Assembly: GCA_016194975.1 (NCBI GenBank)
Contig: JACQAM010000003.1
Coordinates: 1-64,000 of the forward strand
Reading direction: 5' to 3'
Length of the DNA: 64,000 bases
From: Bacteroidota bacterium
GTDB lineage: Bacteria; Bacteroidota; Bacteroidia; Palsa-965
Shown here: positions 1 to 9,118 of the stretch, piece after piece
How positions within the stretch are numbered: the stretch's first letter is position 1
How the letters are laid out: every line of letters starts with the position of its first letter
Made by a program: the position numbers and the translations under genes
Notes under the pieces: generated by a model
The model's input: only the letters and a program-made list of their open reading frames with translations
Databases searched by the model: none
Told to the model about the DNA's origin: nothing

Positions 1-583
1 ATCCCGCGCAGATCGGTGAATTACTTGATGCAGTTGGTGGAGATGGAACAGGATTTACAGTTACAACAGTTGTTGCATTCGTACTTGTGCATCCTGCAAC
101 AGTTACATTCACAGAATATGTTCCGGTTGCTGCAACAGTTGCTCCTGCGATTGAAGGATTTTGCGATGACGATGAAAAACTATTTGGCCCCGTCCACGAA
201 TATGTTGCTCCTGCAACTAAACTCGATGTAAGATTTAAAGTTGATCCCGCGCAGATCGGTGAATTACTTGATGCAGTTGGTGGAGATGGAACAGGATTTA
301 CAGTTACAACAGTTGTTGCATTGCTGCTCGTGCATCCGGCAACAGTTACATTCACAGAATATGTTCCGCTCGCTGCAACAGTTGCTCCGGCAATAGAAGG
401 ATTTTGTGATGACGATGAAAAACTATTCGGACCCGTCCAGGAATAAGTTGCACCTGCAACTAAACTCGATGTAAGATTTAAAGTTGATCCCGCGCAGATC
501 GGTGAATTACTTGATGCAGTTGGCGGAGATGGAACAGGATTTACAGTTACAACAGTTGTTGCATTTGTGCTCGTACATCCATG
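1..583 (-). pseudogene. Continuation of the repeat protein after the frameshift (runs off left edge)
   Basis: In the shifted frame, the minus strand from ~583 down to position 1 stays open. It encodes more copies of the same ~81-residue unit (TASSNSPICAGSTLNLT, TYSWTGPN, TGTYSVNVTVAGCTS). This is what one expects if a single 23-base deletion split one long gene. There is no start codon context or signal peptide, so it would not be made alone. The end of the gene is beyond the window edge. Confidence 0.75.
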
Positions 584-1445
584 TTCCGGTTGCTGCAACA
601 GTTGCTCCGGCAATAGAAGGATTTTGCGATGACGATGAAAAACTATTCGGCCCCGTCCACGAATATGTTGCGCCTGCAACTAAACTTGATGTGAGATTTA
701 AAGTTGATCCTGCGCATATAGGTGAATTACTTGATGCGGTTGGTGGTGCGGGAATCGGATTTACAGTTACAACAGTTGTTGCATTCGTACTTGTACAACC
801 TCCAACAGTTACGTTCACAGAATATGTTCCGGTTGCTGCTGTGGTTGCTGAACCGATCGAAGGATTTTGTGATGACGATGAAAAACTATTCGGGCCCGTC
901 CACGAATATGTTGCTCCTGCAACCAAACTCGACGTAAGATTTAAAGTTGATCCCGCGCAGATCGGTGAATTGCTCGATGCAGTTGGCGGAGCCGGAGTTG
1001 GATTTACAGTTACAGCAGTTGTTGCATTTGTACTTGTACATCCGGCAACAGTTACATTCACAGAATATGTTCCGGTTGCTGCAACAGTTGCTCCTGCGAT
1101 TGAAGGATTTTGTGATGACGATGAAAAACTATTTGGCCCCGTCCACGAATAAGTTGCGCCTGCAACTAAACTCGCTGTGAGATTTAAAGTGGATCCTGCA
1201 CAGATCGGAGAATTACTTGATGCAGTTGGTGGAGATGGAACAGGATTTACAACAACAGTTGTTGTAGAGGTGGAACTTGTGCAACCACTTACTGTTGCAG
1301 TCACTGTATAAGTTCCTGCATTCGCGGCAGCGGCACTTGCTATTGTAGGATTCTGCAACGCTGAAGAAAAACCATTTGGTCCCGTCCACGAATAAGTTGC
1401 TCCTGCAATTAAACTCGCTGTAAGATTTATCGGAGAACCCGTACA
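11..1445 (-). repeat. 243-bp in-frame tandem repeat array (6 copies)
   Basis: The anchor gatcggtgaattac (with small variants) recurs at 11, 254, 497, ~717, 960 and 1203. The spacing is exactly 243 bp (81 codons) except for the third interval of 220 bp, where 23 bases are missing. A related site occurs again at 1446 next to the more diverged N-terminal module. The inner copies are nearly identical and the 1203-1445 copy is more diverged, which suggests recent expansion or gene conversion of the inner units. Confidence 0.9.
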
Positions 1446-2411
1446 CACCGGACTATTACTTGATGCGGTTGGAGGAGACGGAGTAGTGACAGATGTTACA
1501 GTTATTGTCTGCGTTATCGCAGGACACGAATTGGTTTGATCAAGAACACTTACAGTATAAGTACCGGGACTGCTAACAGAAATAGATTGCGTGGTTTGTC
1601 CACCCGGACTCCAAGAATAAGTATAAGGCGGAGCTCCACCGGTGGGATTTGCAGTGAGTGTTACCGACCCGGGTCCAGCAGAGCAGAGAACAGGATTTGC
1701 AGGACTAATGGTCACACTCATTGTAGGAACAACATACATGCGAATCGTATCGCGTGAGGTGCCCGGGCAGGAAGTGTTCGGATTTCCACTCACCATGTAG
1801 TCGATGTAAGTGGGAACTGTAGAAGTAGGAGTGAAATTTGTTGACGCACACGCAGAAGTACAACTCAGCAAAGAATTGTATTGTCCTGTTACACCGGGAT
1901 AGATAGAGGTCCAGACTATCGAAGAAGTCTGCAAACCGGTAACGGACATTGTTCCTGTGCATCCAACACGAACGGTATCATCCGGAGAACCATGCACAGT
2001 ACGTGTTGCTGTAATGTGATAGATGGGAGAATCACCGCCGGGCTTACAATAAACAATGCAAATATTTGTCAGACCAACGATGCAAGCAGGAGTTCCGATC
2101 GGAACCTGTGGACCACATTCAATCTGGTAATATGCGGAGCCGGATGGAGAAGGATTCGTCACATCAAAACTCAGAAGATCCGACGCAGGATTGAGCGTAA
2201 CATTAAAACGAATGCAGTTGGTACCCGTACAGCAATTCCCACTGCGAGTATGCGTGTAGGTCCAGGCCGTATCAGTAGCAGATGAAAGATTAACATTTAC
2301 CGTGTAAGCGCTACAGGCAGTACATTGTCCATAACTTTTTTCAAAGCTGAAAAGAACAGCGAAAAATAAAATAAAAAGAAAGCCTTTGTGGGGAAGGTAA
2401 AATCTCTGCAT
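507..2411 (-). CDS. Secreted Ig/PKD-like repeat protein, frameshifted
   Basis: The protein starts with a clear signal peptide (MQRFYLPHKGFLFILFFAVL, cleavage near SYGQ). A Cys-rich N-terminal domain follows (residues ~30-210), then a PKD/Ig-like module with the SprB-like pattern PPYTYSWSPGG near 265, then ~81-residue repeats carrying TYSWTGPN and TASSNSP. Such proteins are usually surface adhesins or gliding-type proteins exported by the type IX system, with the sorting domain at the C-terminus. Here the frame breaks near position 583: one repeat copy lacks 23 bases, so the last 24 residues (from TWMYEH) are out of frame and a stop follows at 507. The same repeat continues in the other frame to position 1. 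The true C-terminus therefore lies outside the window. The break could be a real mutation or an assembly or sequencing error in a repeat. Confidence 0.85.
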   Translation of the reverse strand: MQRFYLPHKGFLFILFFAVLFSFEKSYGQCTACSAYTVNVNLSSATDTAWTYTHTRSGNCCTGTNCIRFNVTLNPASDLLSFDVTNPSPSGSAYYQIECGPQVPIGTPACIVGLTNICIVYCKPGGDSPIYHITATRTVHGSPDDTVRVGCTGTMSVTGLQTSSIVWTSIYPGVTGQYNSLLSCTSACASTNFTPTSTVPTYIDYMVSGNPNTSCPGTSRDTIRMYVVPTMSVTISPANPVLCSAGPGSVTLTANPTGGAPPYTYSWSPGGQTTQSISVSSPGTYTVSVLDQTNSCPAITQTITVTSVTTPSPPTASSNSPVCTGSPINLTASLIAGATYSWTGPNGFSSALQNPTIASAAAANAGTYTVTATVSGCTSSTSTTTVVVNPVPSPPTASSNSPICAGSTLNLTASLVAGATYSWTGPNSFSSSSQNPSIAGATVAATGTYSVNVTVAGCTSTNATTAVTVNPTPAPPTASSNSPICAGSTLNLTSSLVAGATYSWTGPNSFSSSSQNPSIGSATTAATGTYSVNVTVGGCTSTNATTVVTVNPIPAPPTASSNSPICAGSTLNLTSSLVAGATYSWTGPNSFSSSSQNPSIAGATVAATGTWMYEHKCNNCCNCKSCSISANCIK

Positions 2412-2530
2412 GCAGCAAGGGTTGGTGGTGTTGCTTCCTTTTACGTAAAAAGATCACGAAGGTTTTTGTTTGAAGAGTTTATTAATGAACAAAAAGAGGA
2501 GAAAATGGCTGCATTGTTCCAATGCCATTA

Positions 2531-2572
2531 AAAAAGAAAAAGCGGTTCTCGAATTAATAAGAAACCGCTTTT
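2531..2572 (-). terminator. Rho-independent terminator after tRNA-Leu
   Basis: On the minus strand the sequence AAAAGCGGTT pairs with AACCGCTTTT and is followed by a T-rich tract, 12 bases past the tRNA-Leu end. It fits an intrinsic terminator for the tRNA transcript. Confidence 0.7.
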
Positions 2573-2583
2573 CTGCTTTGTTG

Positions 2584-2671
2584 TACCCGGGGCCGGACTT
2601 GAACCGGCAAGGCCGTTTGACTGGCCAAAGGATTTTAAGTCCTTCGTGTTTACCAATTTCACCACCCAGGC
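2584..2671 (-). tRNA. tRNA-Leu (anticodon UAA)
   Basis: An 88-nt cloverleaf can be drawn: acceptor GCCTGGG with CCCGGGT, an anticodon loop CTTAAAA giving anticodon TAA, a long class-II variable arm built on TGGCC/GGCC, and a T-loop TTCAAGT closed by GCCGG/CCGGC. CCA is not encoded (CAA follows the discriminator A), so it must be added after transcription. Confidence 0.93.
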
Positions 2672-2739
2672 ATTGGTATTTACAATTTTAGGATTTACAA
2701 TTTGATTTGAATGAAATGATAGCAACAAGAAGTCCCGAC

Positions 2740-2766
2740 AAAAAAAAACCTCTTTTAAAAGAGGTC
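2740..2766 (-). terminator. Terminator between tRNA-Gly and tRNA-Leu
   Basis: On the minus strand the perfect hairpin CCTCTTTT/AAAAGAGG is followed by a run of nine T residues, 5 bases after the end of tRNA-Gly. The two tRNAs therefore probably have separate transcripts. Confidence 0.75.
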
Positions 2767-2770
2767 TTTG

Positions 2771-2843
2771 AGCGGAAGACCGGTCTCGAACCGGCGACCT
2801 TAACCTTGGCAAGGTTACGCTCTACCAACTGAGCTACTTCCGC
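2771..2843 (-). tRNA. tRNA-Gly (anticodon GCC)
   Basis: A 73-nt cloverleaf with acceptor GCGGAAG/CTTCCGC, D-arm AGCTCAGTTGGTAGAGC, anticodon loop TGCCAAG (anticodon GCC), and T-arm CCGGTTCGAGACCGG. The discriminator is U, as usual in bacterial tRNA-Gly. CCA is not encoded. Confidence 0.95.
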
Positions 2844-3088
2844 AAATTTGTGATTCAATATTTCAAACAACCGGTGAACTTAATCCGAAACCTAACGCTG
2901 GATGACTTCCGCTTTCAGGGGTACAAAAGTAATGTCCTGACCCTAACTCTCAAAATTTAATTTCAGTCATTTTCCGTTCGAAAAAGTTGGAAAAATTGGT
3001 AATGATTCACACCGCTTTTTATCCTCTGAACTGCTCCTTTCTGCTTACCCTCCTTCGTTATCACTTCGGCGGGCAGGCTGCCTTCTGT

Positions 3089-5710
3089 TCACTTACTTCC
3101 TATCATCTTTTTAATTTCATTCAACTTCATGAGTGCCTCTACCGGTGTAAGTGTATTGATATCGACCTTCAATAATTCTTCGCGTATCTGCTCGAGGGTT
3201 GGATCATCAAGCTGAAAAAAACTCAGTTGAAAATCTTCACTGTTCTGTTTTGAATTTTCTTTCGAAAGTTCTTCGCCGCTGTGCGCTCTTTCAAGTTGAG
3301 TGAGTACCTGCTTTGCGCGTTCAACAACTTTCACCGGCATTCCTGCCATTTTCGCAACATGAATTCCGAAACTATGTTCACTTCCTCCCGGCATTAATTT
3401 TCTCAGGAAGATCACTTTGTTCCCGGTTTCTTTCACACTCACATTGAAATTGCGGATACGCGGAAAACGTTCTGCCATTTCATTCAATTCATGATAGTGC
3501 GTTGCAAAAAGTGTTTTTGCTTTCCCGTTCGCATTCTCGTGAATATATTCGGCGATCGCCCATGCAATGGAAATTCCGTCGTAAGTACTTGTGCCGCGAC
3601 CGATCTCATCGAGCAGGACAAGACTACGATCGGAAAGATTATTGAGAATGCTTGCCGTTTCATTCATCTCGACCATGAAGGTGGATTCACCGGAAGAAAT
3701 ATTATCGGAAGCACCGACGCGTGTAAAAATTTTATCAACGAGCCCGATCTCCGCGTGCGATGCGGGCACATACGAGCCGATCTGCGCGAGAAGAACAATG
3801 AGTGCGCACTGGCGGAGCAATGCAGATTTGCCAGACATGTTCGGCCCGGTGATCATGAGAATCTGTTGCGAAGACGGATCGAGATAAATATCATTCGCAA
3901 TGAAACTTTGTCCGGGCGGAAGCATCTGTTCGATAACCGGGTGACGGCCATTGCGGATATCGATAACACCATTATCATTGAGATGCGGGCGAATGTAATT
4001 GCGGTGATTGGCCAGTGTTGCAAATCCCGCCAGGCAATCGAGTTGCGCCAGGATGAATGCATTTTTCTGAATGGTGGTAATGAAAGGTGCAAGCGACTGA
4101 ACAAGTTCGGCGTACAAACGTGTTTCGATCGCGAGGATCTTTTCTTCGGCGCCAAGAATTTTTTCCTCGTACGTTTTTAATTCCGGGGTGATGTACCGTT
4201 CGGCATTGACGAGTGTTTGTTTCCGGATCCACTCGGCAGGAACTTTTTCTTTATGCGCATTCGTCACTTCGAGATAATATCCGAATATATTATTGAATGC
4301 GACTTTCAGTGAAGGAATTCCCGTCCTTTCCGATTCGCGCTGCTGGATCTGCAGTAAAAAATCTTTCCCGGAAAAAGCCAGTTGTCTCAATTCATCAAGT
4401 TCTGCATTCACTCCTTTTGCTATGACGGAACCTTTATTCACAAGCACAGGCGGATCGGGATGAAGTTCTTTCAGGATTTTCTGATGAACATTTTCACAAC
4501 GATCCATTTGTTCCCCGAATTTCTGCAAGTGGATATTGGTTGTATTCGAACACAACTCTTTCAATTGGGGGAGCAATTCAAGTGTAAGTCGCAGCTGCAT
4601 CAGCTCCCGGGGATTTATTCTGGCTGCAGACGCTTTAGCCACGAGCCGCTCAAGATCGCCGGCCTCACGCAGGAGATCAACAATTTTTTCATGAACACCA
4701 TCCTCCGTAAGTAATGCTTCCACCACGCTGAGTCTTTCATTGATCGGTTGCAGATCCTTGAGCGGGAGTGCGAGCCAGCGCTTGAGAAGGCGTGCGCCCA
4801 TAGGAGAAACCGTGCGATCTATTACATCAATGAGTGTCTTTGCATTTTCATTCGCGCTGGAAAATAATTCGAGATTGCGGATCGTGAAACGATCGAGCCA
4901 CACATATTTTTCTTCTTCGATGCGTGAAATGGAAGCGATGTGCTGCACACGATCGTGCTGTGTTTCGGAAAGATAGTGAAGGCAAACTCCGGCGGCAATG
5001 GTTCCGAGGCCCATTCCTTCCACACCGAATCCTTTCAACGAGGTAGTTCCGAAATGACGTAAAAGTTTTTCCGTGGTGAATTCCTCCGTAAAAACCCAGT
5101 CTTCCATTCCGAAGAAATAATTTTTTTCACCGAAAGTTTCTGTCACCTGTGCACGAATGGATTTTTTGTAAAGCACTTCGGCCGGCCGGAAATTCTGAAT
5201 GAGCTTTTCTGTATAGGCGATCGTTCCCTGTGCGGCAAAAAATTCTCCGGTTGAAATGTCGAGAAAGCTTACGCCCGCACGACTGCCATCGACATGAATT
5301 GCGGCAAGAAAATTATTCGTGCGGTGATCCAGCACTTTTTCATTGAAGGAAACTCCGGGTGTTACCAGTTCGGTCACATCTCTCTTCACGATCGTCTTGG
5401 TCATTTTCGGATCTTCAAGCTGATCGCAAATGGCAACACGAAGTCCGGCTCTTACTAATCTCGGTAAATAAGTGTCGAGCGAATGATGCGGGAATCCGGC
5501 GAGCTCTACGTAAGATGCAGAACCATTGGCGCGCTTGGTGAGTACGATGCCGAGAATGGAAGAAGTTTTTATGGCATCCTCACCGAATGTTTCATAAAAA
5601 TCTCCGACACGAAAAAGTAAAAGCGCATCAGGATGTTTCGCCTTGATCGCATTATACTGTTTCATCAGCGGAGTTTCTGCTGCTCCTTTTTCCGTTTTTA
5701 CTTTTGACAT
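3089..5710 (-). CDS. mutS: DNA mismatch repair protein MutS
   Basis: This 873-residue protein has the full MutS layout and the normal length. The N-terminal mismatch-reading motif is F38-Y39-E40 ([11 protein letters not shown]). Clamp and lever regions follow, and then the C-terminal ABC-type ATPase with Walker [10 protein letters not shown] (~618-626), the signature-like [13 protein letters not shown], Walker [15 protein letters not shown] (~695-708) and the ATHYHEL His switch. MutS binds mispairs and loops in DNA and recruits MutL. The gene stands alone on the minus strand. A TAATTTTG box (complement 5719-5726) lies only a few bases upstream of the ATG, so the leader may be very short. Confidence 0.98.
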   Translation of the reverse strand: MSKVKTEKGAAETPLMKQYNAIKAKHPDALLLFRVGDFYETFGEDAIKTSSILGIVLTKRANGSASYVELAGFPHHSLDTYLPRLVRAGLRVAICDQLEDPKMTKTIVKRDVTELVTPGVSFNEKVLDHRTNNFLAAIHVDGSRAGVSFLDISTGEFFAAQGTIAYTEKLIQNFRPAEVLYKKSIRAQVTETFGEKNYFFGMEDWVFTEEFTTEKLLRHFGTTSLKGFGVEGMGLGTIAAGVCLHYLSETQHDRVQHIASISRIEEEKYVWLDRFTIRNLELFSSANENAKTLIDVIDRTVSPMGARLLKRWLALPLKDLQPINERLSVVEALLTEDGVHEKIVDLLREAGDLERLVAKASAARINPRELMQLRLTLELLPQLKELCSNTTNIHLQKFGEQMDRCENVHQKILKELHPDPPVLVNKGSVIAKGVNAELDELRQLAFSGKDFLLQIQQRESERTGIPSLKVAFNNIFGYYLEVTNAHKEKVPAEWIRKQTLVNAERYITPELKTYEEKILGAEEKILAIETRLYAELVQSLAPFITTIQKNAFILAQLDCLAGFATLANHRNYIRPHLNDNGVIDIRNGRHPVIEQMLPPGQSFIANDIYLDPSSQQILMITGPNMSGKSALLRQCALIVLLAQIGSYVPASHAEIGLVDKIFTRVGASDNISSGESTFMVEMNETASILNNLSDRSLVLLDEIGRGTSTYDGISIAWAIAEYIHENANGKAKTLFATHYHELNEMAERFPRIRNFNVSVKETGNKVIFLRKLMPGGSEHSFGIHVAKMAGMPVKVVERAKQVLTQLERAHSGEELSKENSKQNSEDFQLSFFQLDDPTLEQIREELLKVDINTLTPVEALMKLNEIKKMIGSK

Positions 5711-5904
5711 GAAGGAATCAAAATTACCCGTTTCTCCCTCTGAGAATGACGCAAGTTTTTAACATTAGTTCTTTGCTGTTAATTACTTTTCTCACACCTG
5801 GATAGTGAAAGATGGATGTTGGAGGATGGACTTATAAATCAGTGGTGAAGTACTTTTTTTGTTTACAGTAACTCTGTCCAACTTCCATTATCATCTTCCG
5901 AATA

Positions 5905-5933
5905 TTTGCCTTAGGATAAGAAAACTATCTTCG
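5905..5933 (+). promoter_or_regulatory. Bacteroidota-type promoter of proC
   Basis: A TTTG -33 element (5905-5908) and a TATCTTCG -7 element (5926-5933) are separated by 17 bases. This is close to the TTTG-N17-19-TAnnTTTG pattern of the Bacteroidota primary sigma factor. The start codon follows within 5 bases of the -7 box, so the leader would be nearly absent. Confidence 0.55.
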
Positions 5934-5937
5934 CGCC

Positions 5938-6738
5938 ATGAAAATAACTATCGTCGGTTGCGGAAATATGGGACTCGTGTATGCGCGTGCGTTCCTGCGT
6001 TACAACATTGTGAGCAAAAATGAATTGCTGCTCGCTGAAAAAAATGAATTGCGCCGCGATGAATTGCGAAAATTAGATCTCGGCGAAGTAGTTGTTGCCG
6101 ACGATGCGAAGATCAGCGAGAGTGAATTAATGATCATTGCCGTGAAGCCACAGGATCTTCCGGCGCTTCTTCCTTCTATTTCTCCATTGGTAAAACCGGG
6201 AATGCTGGTGCTTTCGATAATGGCGGGAATAAAAATTTCTCATCTTGAAAAAGAACTTTCACATAAAACAATTGTCCGCGCCATGCCGAATTCGCCGGTG
6301 GAAGTGGGAATGGGAATGACCGGTTTCAGTGCGCACGCGAGCGTGTCGGTCGAGCAGGTGCGTACGGTAGAAAATTTACTTTCCACTACGGGGCGGACTG
6401 TTTTTTTTGAGAAGGAAGAAATGCTGGATGCCGTGACTGCGCTCAGCGGAAGCGGGCCGGCCTATTTTTATTACGTAGTGCGTGCGATGATGGAAGCAGG
6501 AAAAGAAATGGGAATGAGTGAAGCCGTTGCTGCAACCTTGGTAAAGCAAACCATGCTCGGTTCTTTCCAGCTGATCAATAACGCGAATAAATCTTTTGAT
6601 GAACTGATAAAAACTGTTGCGTCGAAAGGCGGAACTACAGAAGCGGCACTCACTGTTTTCGATAAGTGTGCGATTCATCGTTCACTCATCGACGGAATAA
6701 TTGCCGCTGAAAAAAGAGCGAAGGAACTTGCCGGTTGA
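5938..6738 (+). CDS. proC: Pyrroline-5-carboxylate reductase
   Basis: The 266-residue product matches ProC in length and motifs. It has an N-terminal Rossmann nucleotide site IVGCGNMG (residues 4-11), an AVKPQDL segment after the third strand, and the C-terminal dimer and active-site signature LSGSGPAYFYYV (~170) followed by the TVASKGGTTEAAL motif. The enzyme makes L-proline from pyrroline-5-carboxylate with NAD(P)H, in the cytoplasm. It is monocistronic, with its own promoter and a terminator downstream. Confidence 0.97.
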   Translation: MKITIVGCGNMGLVYARAFLRYNIVSKNELLLAEKNELRRDELRKLDLGEVVVADDAKISESELMIIAVKPQDLPALLPSISPLVKPGMLVLSIMAGIKISHLEKELSHKTIVRAMPNSPVEVGMGMTGFSAHASVSVEQVRTVENLLSTTGRTVFFEKEEMLDAVTALSGSGPAYFYYVVRAMMEAGKEMGMSEAVAATLVKQTMLGSFQLINNANKSFDELIKTVASKGGTTEAALTVFDKCAIHRSLIDGIIAAEKRAKELAG

Positions 6739-6775
6739 CTGTTCAGGATTTAAGGTTCAAAGTTGAATTGTGAAA

Positions 6776-6807
6776 AATGCCGGGAGAAAAATCAACCGGC
6801 ATTTCAT
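6776..6807 (+). terminator. Terminator downstream of proC
   Basis: AATGCCGG and CCGGCATT form an 8-bp stem around an A-rich loop and are followed by a short T-containing run. The position, ~40 bases after the proC stop, fits an intrinsic terminator. Confidence 0.6.
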
Positions 6808-6810
6808 TTA

Positions 6811-6851
6811 GAGGTTGTTTAAAATTCATTTTTTGGAATTTAAACAGCCTC
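6811..6851. mobile_element. Internally deleted relic of MITE family C
   Basis: This 41-bp inverted repeat begins gaggttgtttaaaattcat and ends gaatttaaacagcctc. Both ends match the ends of the 163-bp element at 32796-32958 with one or two differences, while its whole interior is missing. TTA precedes it, but TTC, the first bases of the 13-bp minisatellite, follows it. The right target duplication therefore appears lost. Confidence 0.7.
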
Positions 6852-6968
6852 TTCAATCAGATTCTTCAATCAGATTCTTCAATCAGATTCTTCAATCAGA
6901 TTCTTCAATCAGATTCTTCAATCAGATTCTTCAATCAGATTCTTCAATCAGATTCTTCAATCAGATTC
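6852..6968. repeat. 13-bp minisatellite, 9 perfect copies
   Basis: The unit ttcaatcagattc is repeated nine times without a single mismatch (117 bp). It runs from the MITE relic right into the 3' end of the outer-membrane protein gene and supplies that gene's last residues and its stop codon. The unit length is not a multiple of three, so the frame rotates through the array and a TGA occurs within 39 bases in any frame. Confidence 0.95.
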
Positions 6969-7576
6969 TTTGTAACACCATAACGGAATGGATTGATATT
7001 ATAATCATCTTTTGTTTTACGATCCTGTTCGTTCCCGTTCACATTGTATTCCTGGATCATTTTGTTGCGGAAAATATTGTAGCCGAAAGTTCCGCCGACA
7101 GCGAGGTGAAATGAATTATCCTCGTCTTTGCCTGTATTGAATTCGAGAAGAAGCGGGGCATCCAGCCACGTAGTGCGTAATTTATTTTTATCAAAATCGA
7201 TATTTTCATAGGTCGCAGAAACAGAATTTGAATTGGTGGAAAGAGAAATATTCTGCCGGAAAGAATAGGTATTCCATTCGAGGCCGAAGCCGGTAACAAG
7301 ATTCACGTGATTTTTATAAAGATGAATATTGTACTGCATCATATTCCACGCTATGCTGTGCGAACGCGCGTAATCAAGATCCAGAAAATCATATCCGCCG
7401 GGAGTTTCAATACTTGAATTATTATTGAAATACCCGTTGACGCCGATATCCAGTCCTTCCCAGTAATGGAATCCCTGGTCAATGCCACAATTGATGCGGA
7501 GTGAGTCGTTGCAGGCCAATGCTACAGAAGAAGAAAGTGCGCTGGCCGCGAGGAGAGAAAGTAGTTTAGTTTTCAT
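6944..7576 (-). CDS. Outer-membrane beta-barrel protein, 3' end replaced by minisatellite
   Basis: The 210-residue protein has a signal peptide (MKTKLLSLLAASALSSSVAL) and alternating aromatic and polar stretches typical of small Bacteroidota porin-like or OmpW-like barrels (YNIHLYKNHVNLVTGFGLEW, FHLAVGGTFGYNIF). In this family the NPFRYG segment is normally followed by two or three more strands and an aromatic last residue. Here it is followed by VTK and then by minisatellite-encoded NLIEESD and a stop. The C-terminal strands are therefore most likely missing, and barrel closure and BAM recognition would be impaired. I regard it as a truncated gene. Its original function is not recognised. 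Confidence 0.6.
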   Translation of the reverse strand: MKTKLLSLLAASALSSSVALACNDSLRINCGIDQGFHYWEGLDIGVNGYFNNNSSIETPGGYDFLDLDYARSHSIAWNMMQYNIHLYKNHVNLVTGFGLEWNTYSFRQNISLSTNSNSVSATYENIDFDKNKLRTTWLDAPLLLEFNTGKDEDNSFHLAVGGTFGYNIFRNKMIQEYNVNGNEQDRKTKDDYNINPFRYGVTKNLIEESD

Positions 7577-7695
7577 TTTGAGTTTTGAGTTTTGTGGAAA
7601 TTGACCAATGGCTTTTATTTGAACATACGACGCACGGGTTAATCTGAAAGTTACAGCCCATGAAATTTATTTCTTCCGCTTATCTTTCGGGTGCA

Positions 7696-8235
7696 ATGGA
7701 AAAAAGAAAAATCCCGAACGAAGAACTCGGGCGTAAGTCGGTGAAAGAATTCCGTGCATCGGAAAAAACGCCGGCCATCATCGTTCTTGAGAATGTGAGG
7801 AGTATGAATAATGTAGGATCAGTTTTCAGAACGGCAGATGCATTTCTTTTTGAAGCGGTTTATTTATGCGGCTACACACCGGTTCCTCCACACCGTGAAA
7901 TTCACAAAACAGCTTTAGGCGCCACAGAAACTGTGACGTGGAAACATTTCAATACAATAGCTGAAGCGGTGGAGTCGATCCGTGAAATGAACGTGAAAAT
8001 TTTTTCGGTGGAACAAACAGAACAAAGTATTTCGCCGGAGAAGATCAGTTTAACGAACGGCGAAAGGATCGCGCTTATTTTCGGCAACGAGGTAGAAGGG
8101 GTGAGCGAAGAAGCGATCGGCCTGAGCGACGGTGTGATCGAGATCCCGCAAGCGGGAATGAAACATTCTCTGAACATTGCGGTAAGCGCAGGAATTGTAT
8201 GCTGGGAAATTTTCAAAAAAAATTTGAAAAAATAA
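7696..8235 (+). CDS. TrmH-family (SpoU) RNA 2'-O-methyltransferase
   Basis: A SPOUT-fold RNA methylase that transfers methyl from S-adenosylmethionine to a ribose 2'-OH of tRNA or rRNA. The three SpoU motifs are present: ENVRSMNNVGSVFRTADAF, IFGNEVEGVSEE, and the knot-forming IPQAGMKHSLNIAVSAGI. The start at 7696 (MEKRKIPNEELGR) gives the ~180-residue length usual for the Bacteroidota form and follows a TATCTTTC box at 7681-7688. An in-frame ATG at 7660 would add 12 residues. The exact RNA target cannot be told from sequence. It converges with the gene at 8257. Confidence 0.88.
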   Translation: MEKRKIPNEELGRKSVKEFRASEKTPAIIVLENVRSMNNVGSVFRTADAFLFEAVYLCGYTPVPPHREIHKTALGATETVTWKHFNTIAEAVESIREMNVKIFSVEQTEQSISPEKISLTNGERIALIFGNEVEGVSEEAIGLSDGVIEIPQAGMKHSLNIAVSAGIVCWEIFKKNLKK

Positions 8236-8256
8236 TTCCGGGAAGAAAGAGTGATC

Positions 8257-8940
8257 TCACTTCCCCTCCTTTTTCGGCGTTTTTTTTGAAACTACTTTTC
8301 CGGGAACGGGCCGTTTCAGCGAATCTGATGCTGAGGTTGCGGAATCGGTTGTCGTTTTTTCTTTCCGTTTCAGCGCATAATAATCCCTGTACATTTTCTG
8401 CAGCGATCCGTTAACCATACTCGTATAACCCACATCGTATGAAAATATTTTTTCAGTCGTATGGTATTTTACTTTTGCGATGGGTTTGCTCAGTATTGAA
8501 ACATCAAGCCCTTGTATACTTTCGAAAATATCGACATTGAAAGCGAATGTGTAATTTTTCTTTTCATCCACCGGCACGTGCGTATCCACTTCAATCATTT
8601 TCTCGACATATCCTTTTTTCGTGATGTGAACGACAAACTTTCTCGAAAACGGGAGGCGAAAAGAAAGCCTGCCCTGCTTATCCGTAAGTCCGTACAACAC
8701 TTTTTTTCCTGATTCATTTGTAACCGTCACCTCTGCACTGTCCAGGTTTTTTTTATCCTCATCCTTTTCCTGTCCCCGCGATTCCAGAACTCTGCCGTTC
8801 AATTCAAGGTAGAACTGATCATCCCCGACTAGAGAATCGCGTTCGTCCTGAGCTTTCAATTCAGAAAACGAAAAAAAATAAATGAAAATAAATGGTATGA
8901 AAAAAGTGAAGCCGGGGATAAGAAGAAGGTTCTTTTTCAT
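8257..8940 (-). CDS. Secreted carboxypeptidase-regulatory-like domain protein (paralogue 1)
   Basis: A 227-residue hypothetical with an N-terminal signal or membrane segment (FIPFIFIYFFSFSELKAQ). It then has an Ig-like CarboxypepD_reg-type domain (SAEVTVTNESGKKVLYGLTD, GRLSFRLPFSRKFVVHITK, ~65-120) that resembles the small beta-sandwich found in many secreted Bacteroidota proteins. The C-terminal half (YDVGYTSMVNGSLQKMYRDY) is conserved in the gene at 9135. The tail is rich in Lys, Ser and Pro. The two genes are tandem paralogues, separated by a mobile element at 8991-9118. Function unknown. Confidence 0.75.
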   Translation of the reverse strand: MKKNLLLIPGFTFFIPFIFIYFFSFSELKAQDERDSLVGDDQFYLELNGRVLESRGQEKDEDKKNLDSAEVTVTNESGKKVLYGLTDKQGRLSFRLPFSRKFVVHITKKGYVEKMIEVDTHVPVDEKKNYTFAFNVDIFESIQGLDVSILSKPIAKVKYHTTEKIFSYDVGYTSMVNGSLQKMYRDYYALKRKEKTTTDSATSASDSLKRPVPGKVVSKKTPKKEGK

Positions 8941-8990
8941 CCCCTCAATTTACGAAACCTTCCGTTTACTTTACTTTTAAAGCACGTCTC

Positions 8991-9118
8991 GGTAGTGGGT
9001 CAGTTTGAAAATTCTTAGCGCCTTAGCGTCTTTGCGGTTTAATAAAAGAATGGTTTAGGAACCGCGAAGGCGCCAAGGCGCGAAGTTGAATCGGAAAAGA
9101 GCAAACTGAGCCACTACC
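8991..9118. mobile_element. MITE family A, copy 1 (128 bp, 8-bp TSD)
   Basis: The element has terminal inverted repeats GGTAGTGGGTCAGTTTG / CAAACTGAGCCACTACC and an inner near-palindrome built on cgccttagcg...cgccaaggcg. It is flanked on both sides by the identical octamer CACGTCTC (8983-8990 and 9119-9126), a target-site duplication. It has no coding capacity. Related copies lie at 29353-29502 and 52579-52720. Confidence 0.9.

Noticed and set aside
16-1180. Plus-strand open frames of 70-220 residues rich in Gln/Leu
   Set aside because: They are shadows of the minus-strand 243-bp repeats. They lack stops only because the repeat is periodic, and they have no start context or plausible protein character.
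6852-6968. 13-bp array as a CRISPR or phase-variation tract
   Set aside because: There are no spacers between units, so it is not CRISPR. The stop codon lies in the second copy from the gene, so unit gain or loss further out would not switch the protein.
8991-9118. Family A element as a structured non-coding RNA gene
   Set aside because: The hairpin is explained by terminal inverted repeats, and the target duplications show mobility. No promoter or conserved RNA family is recognised.
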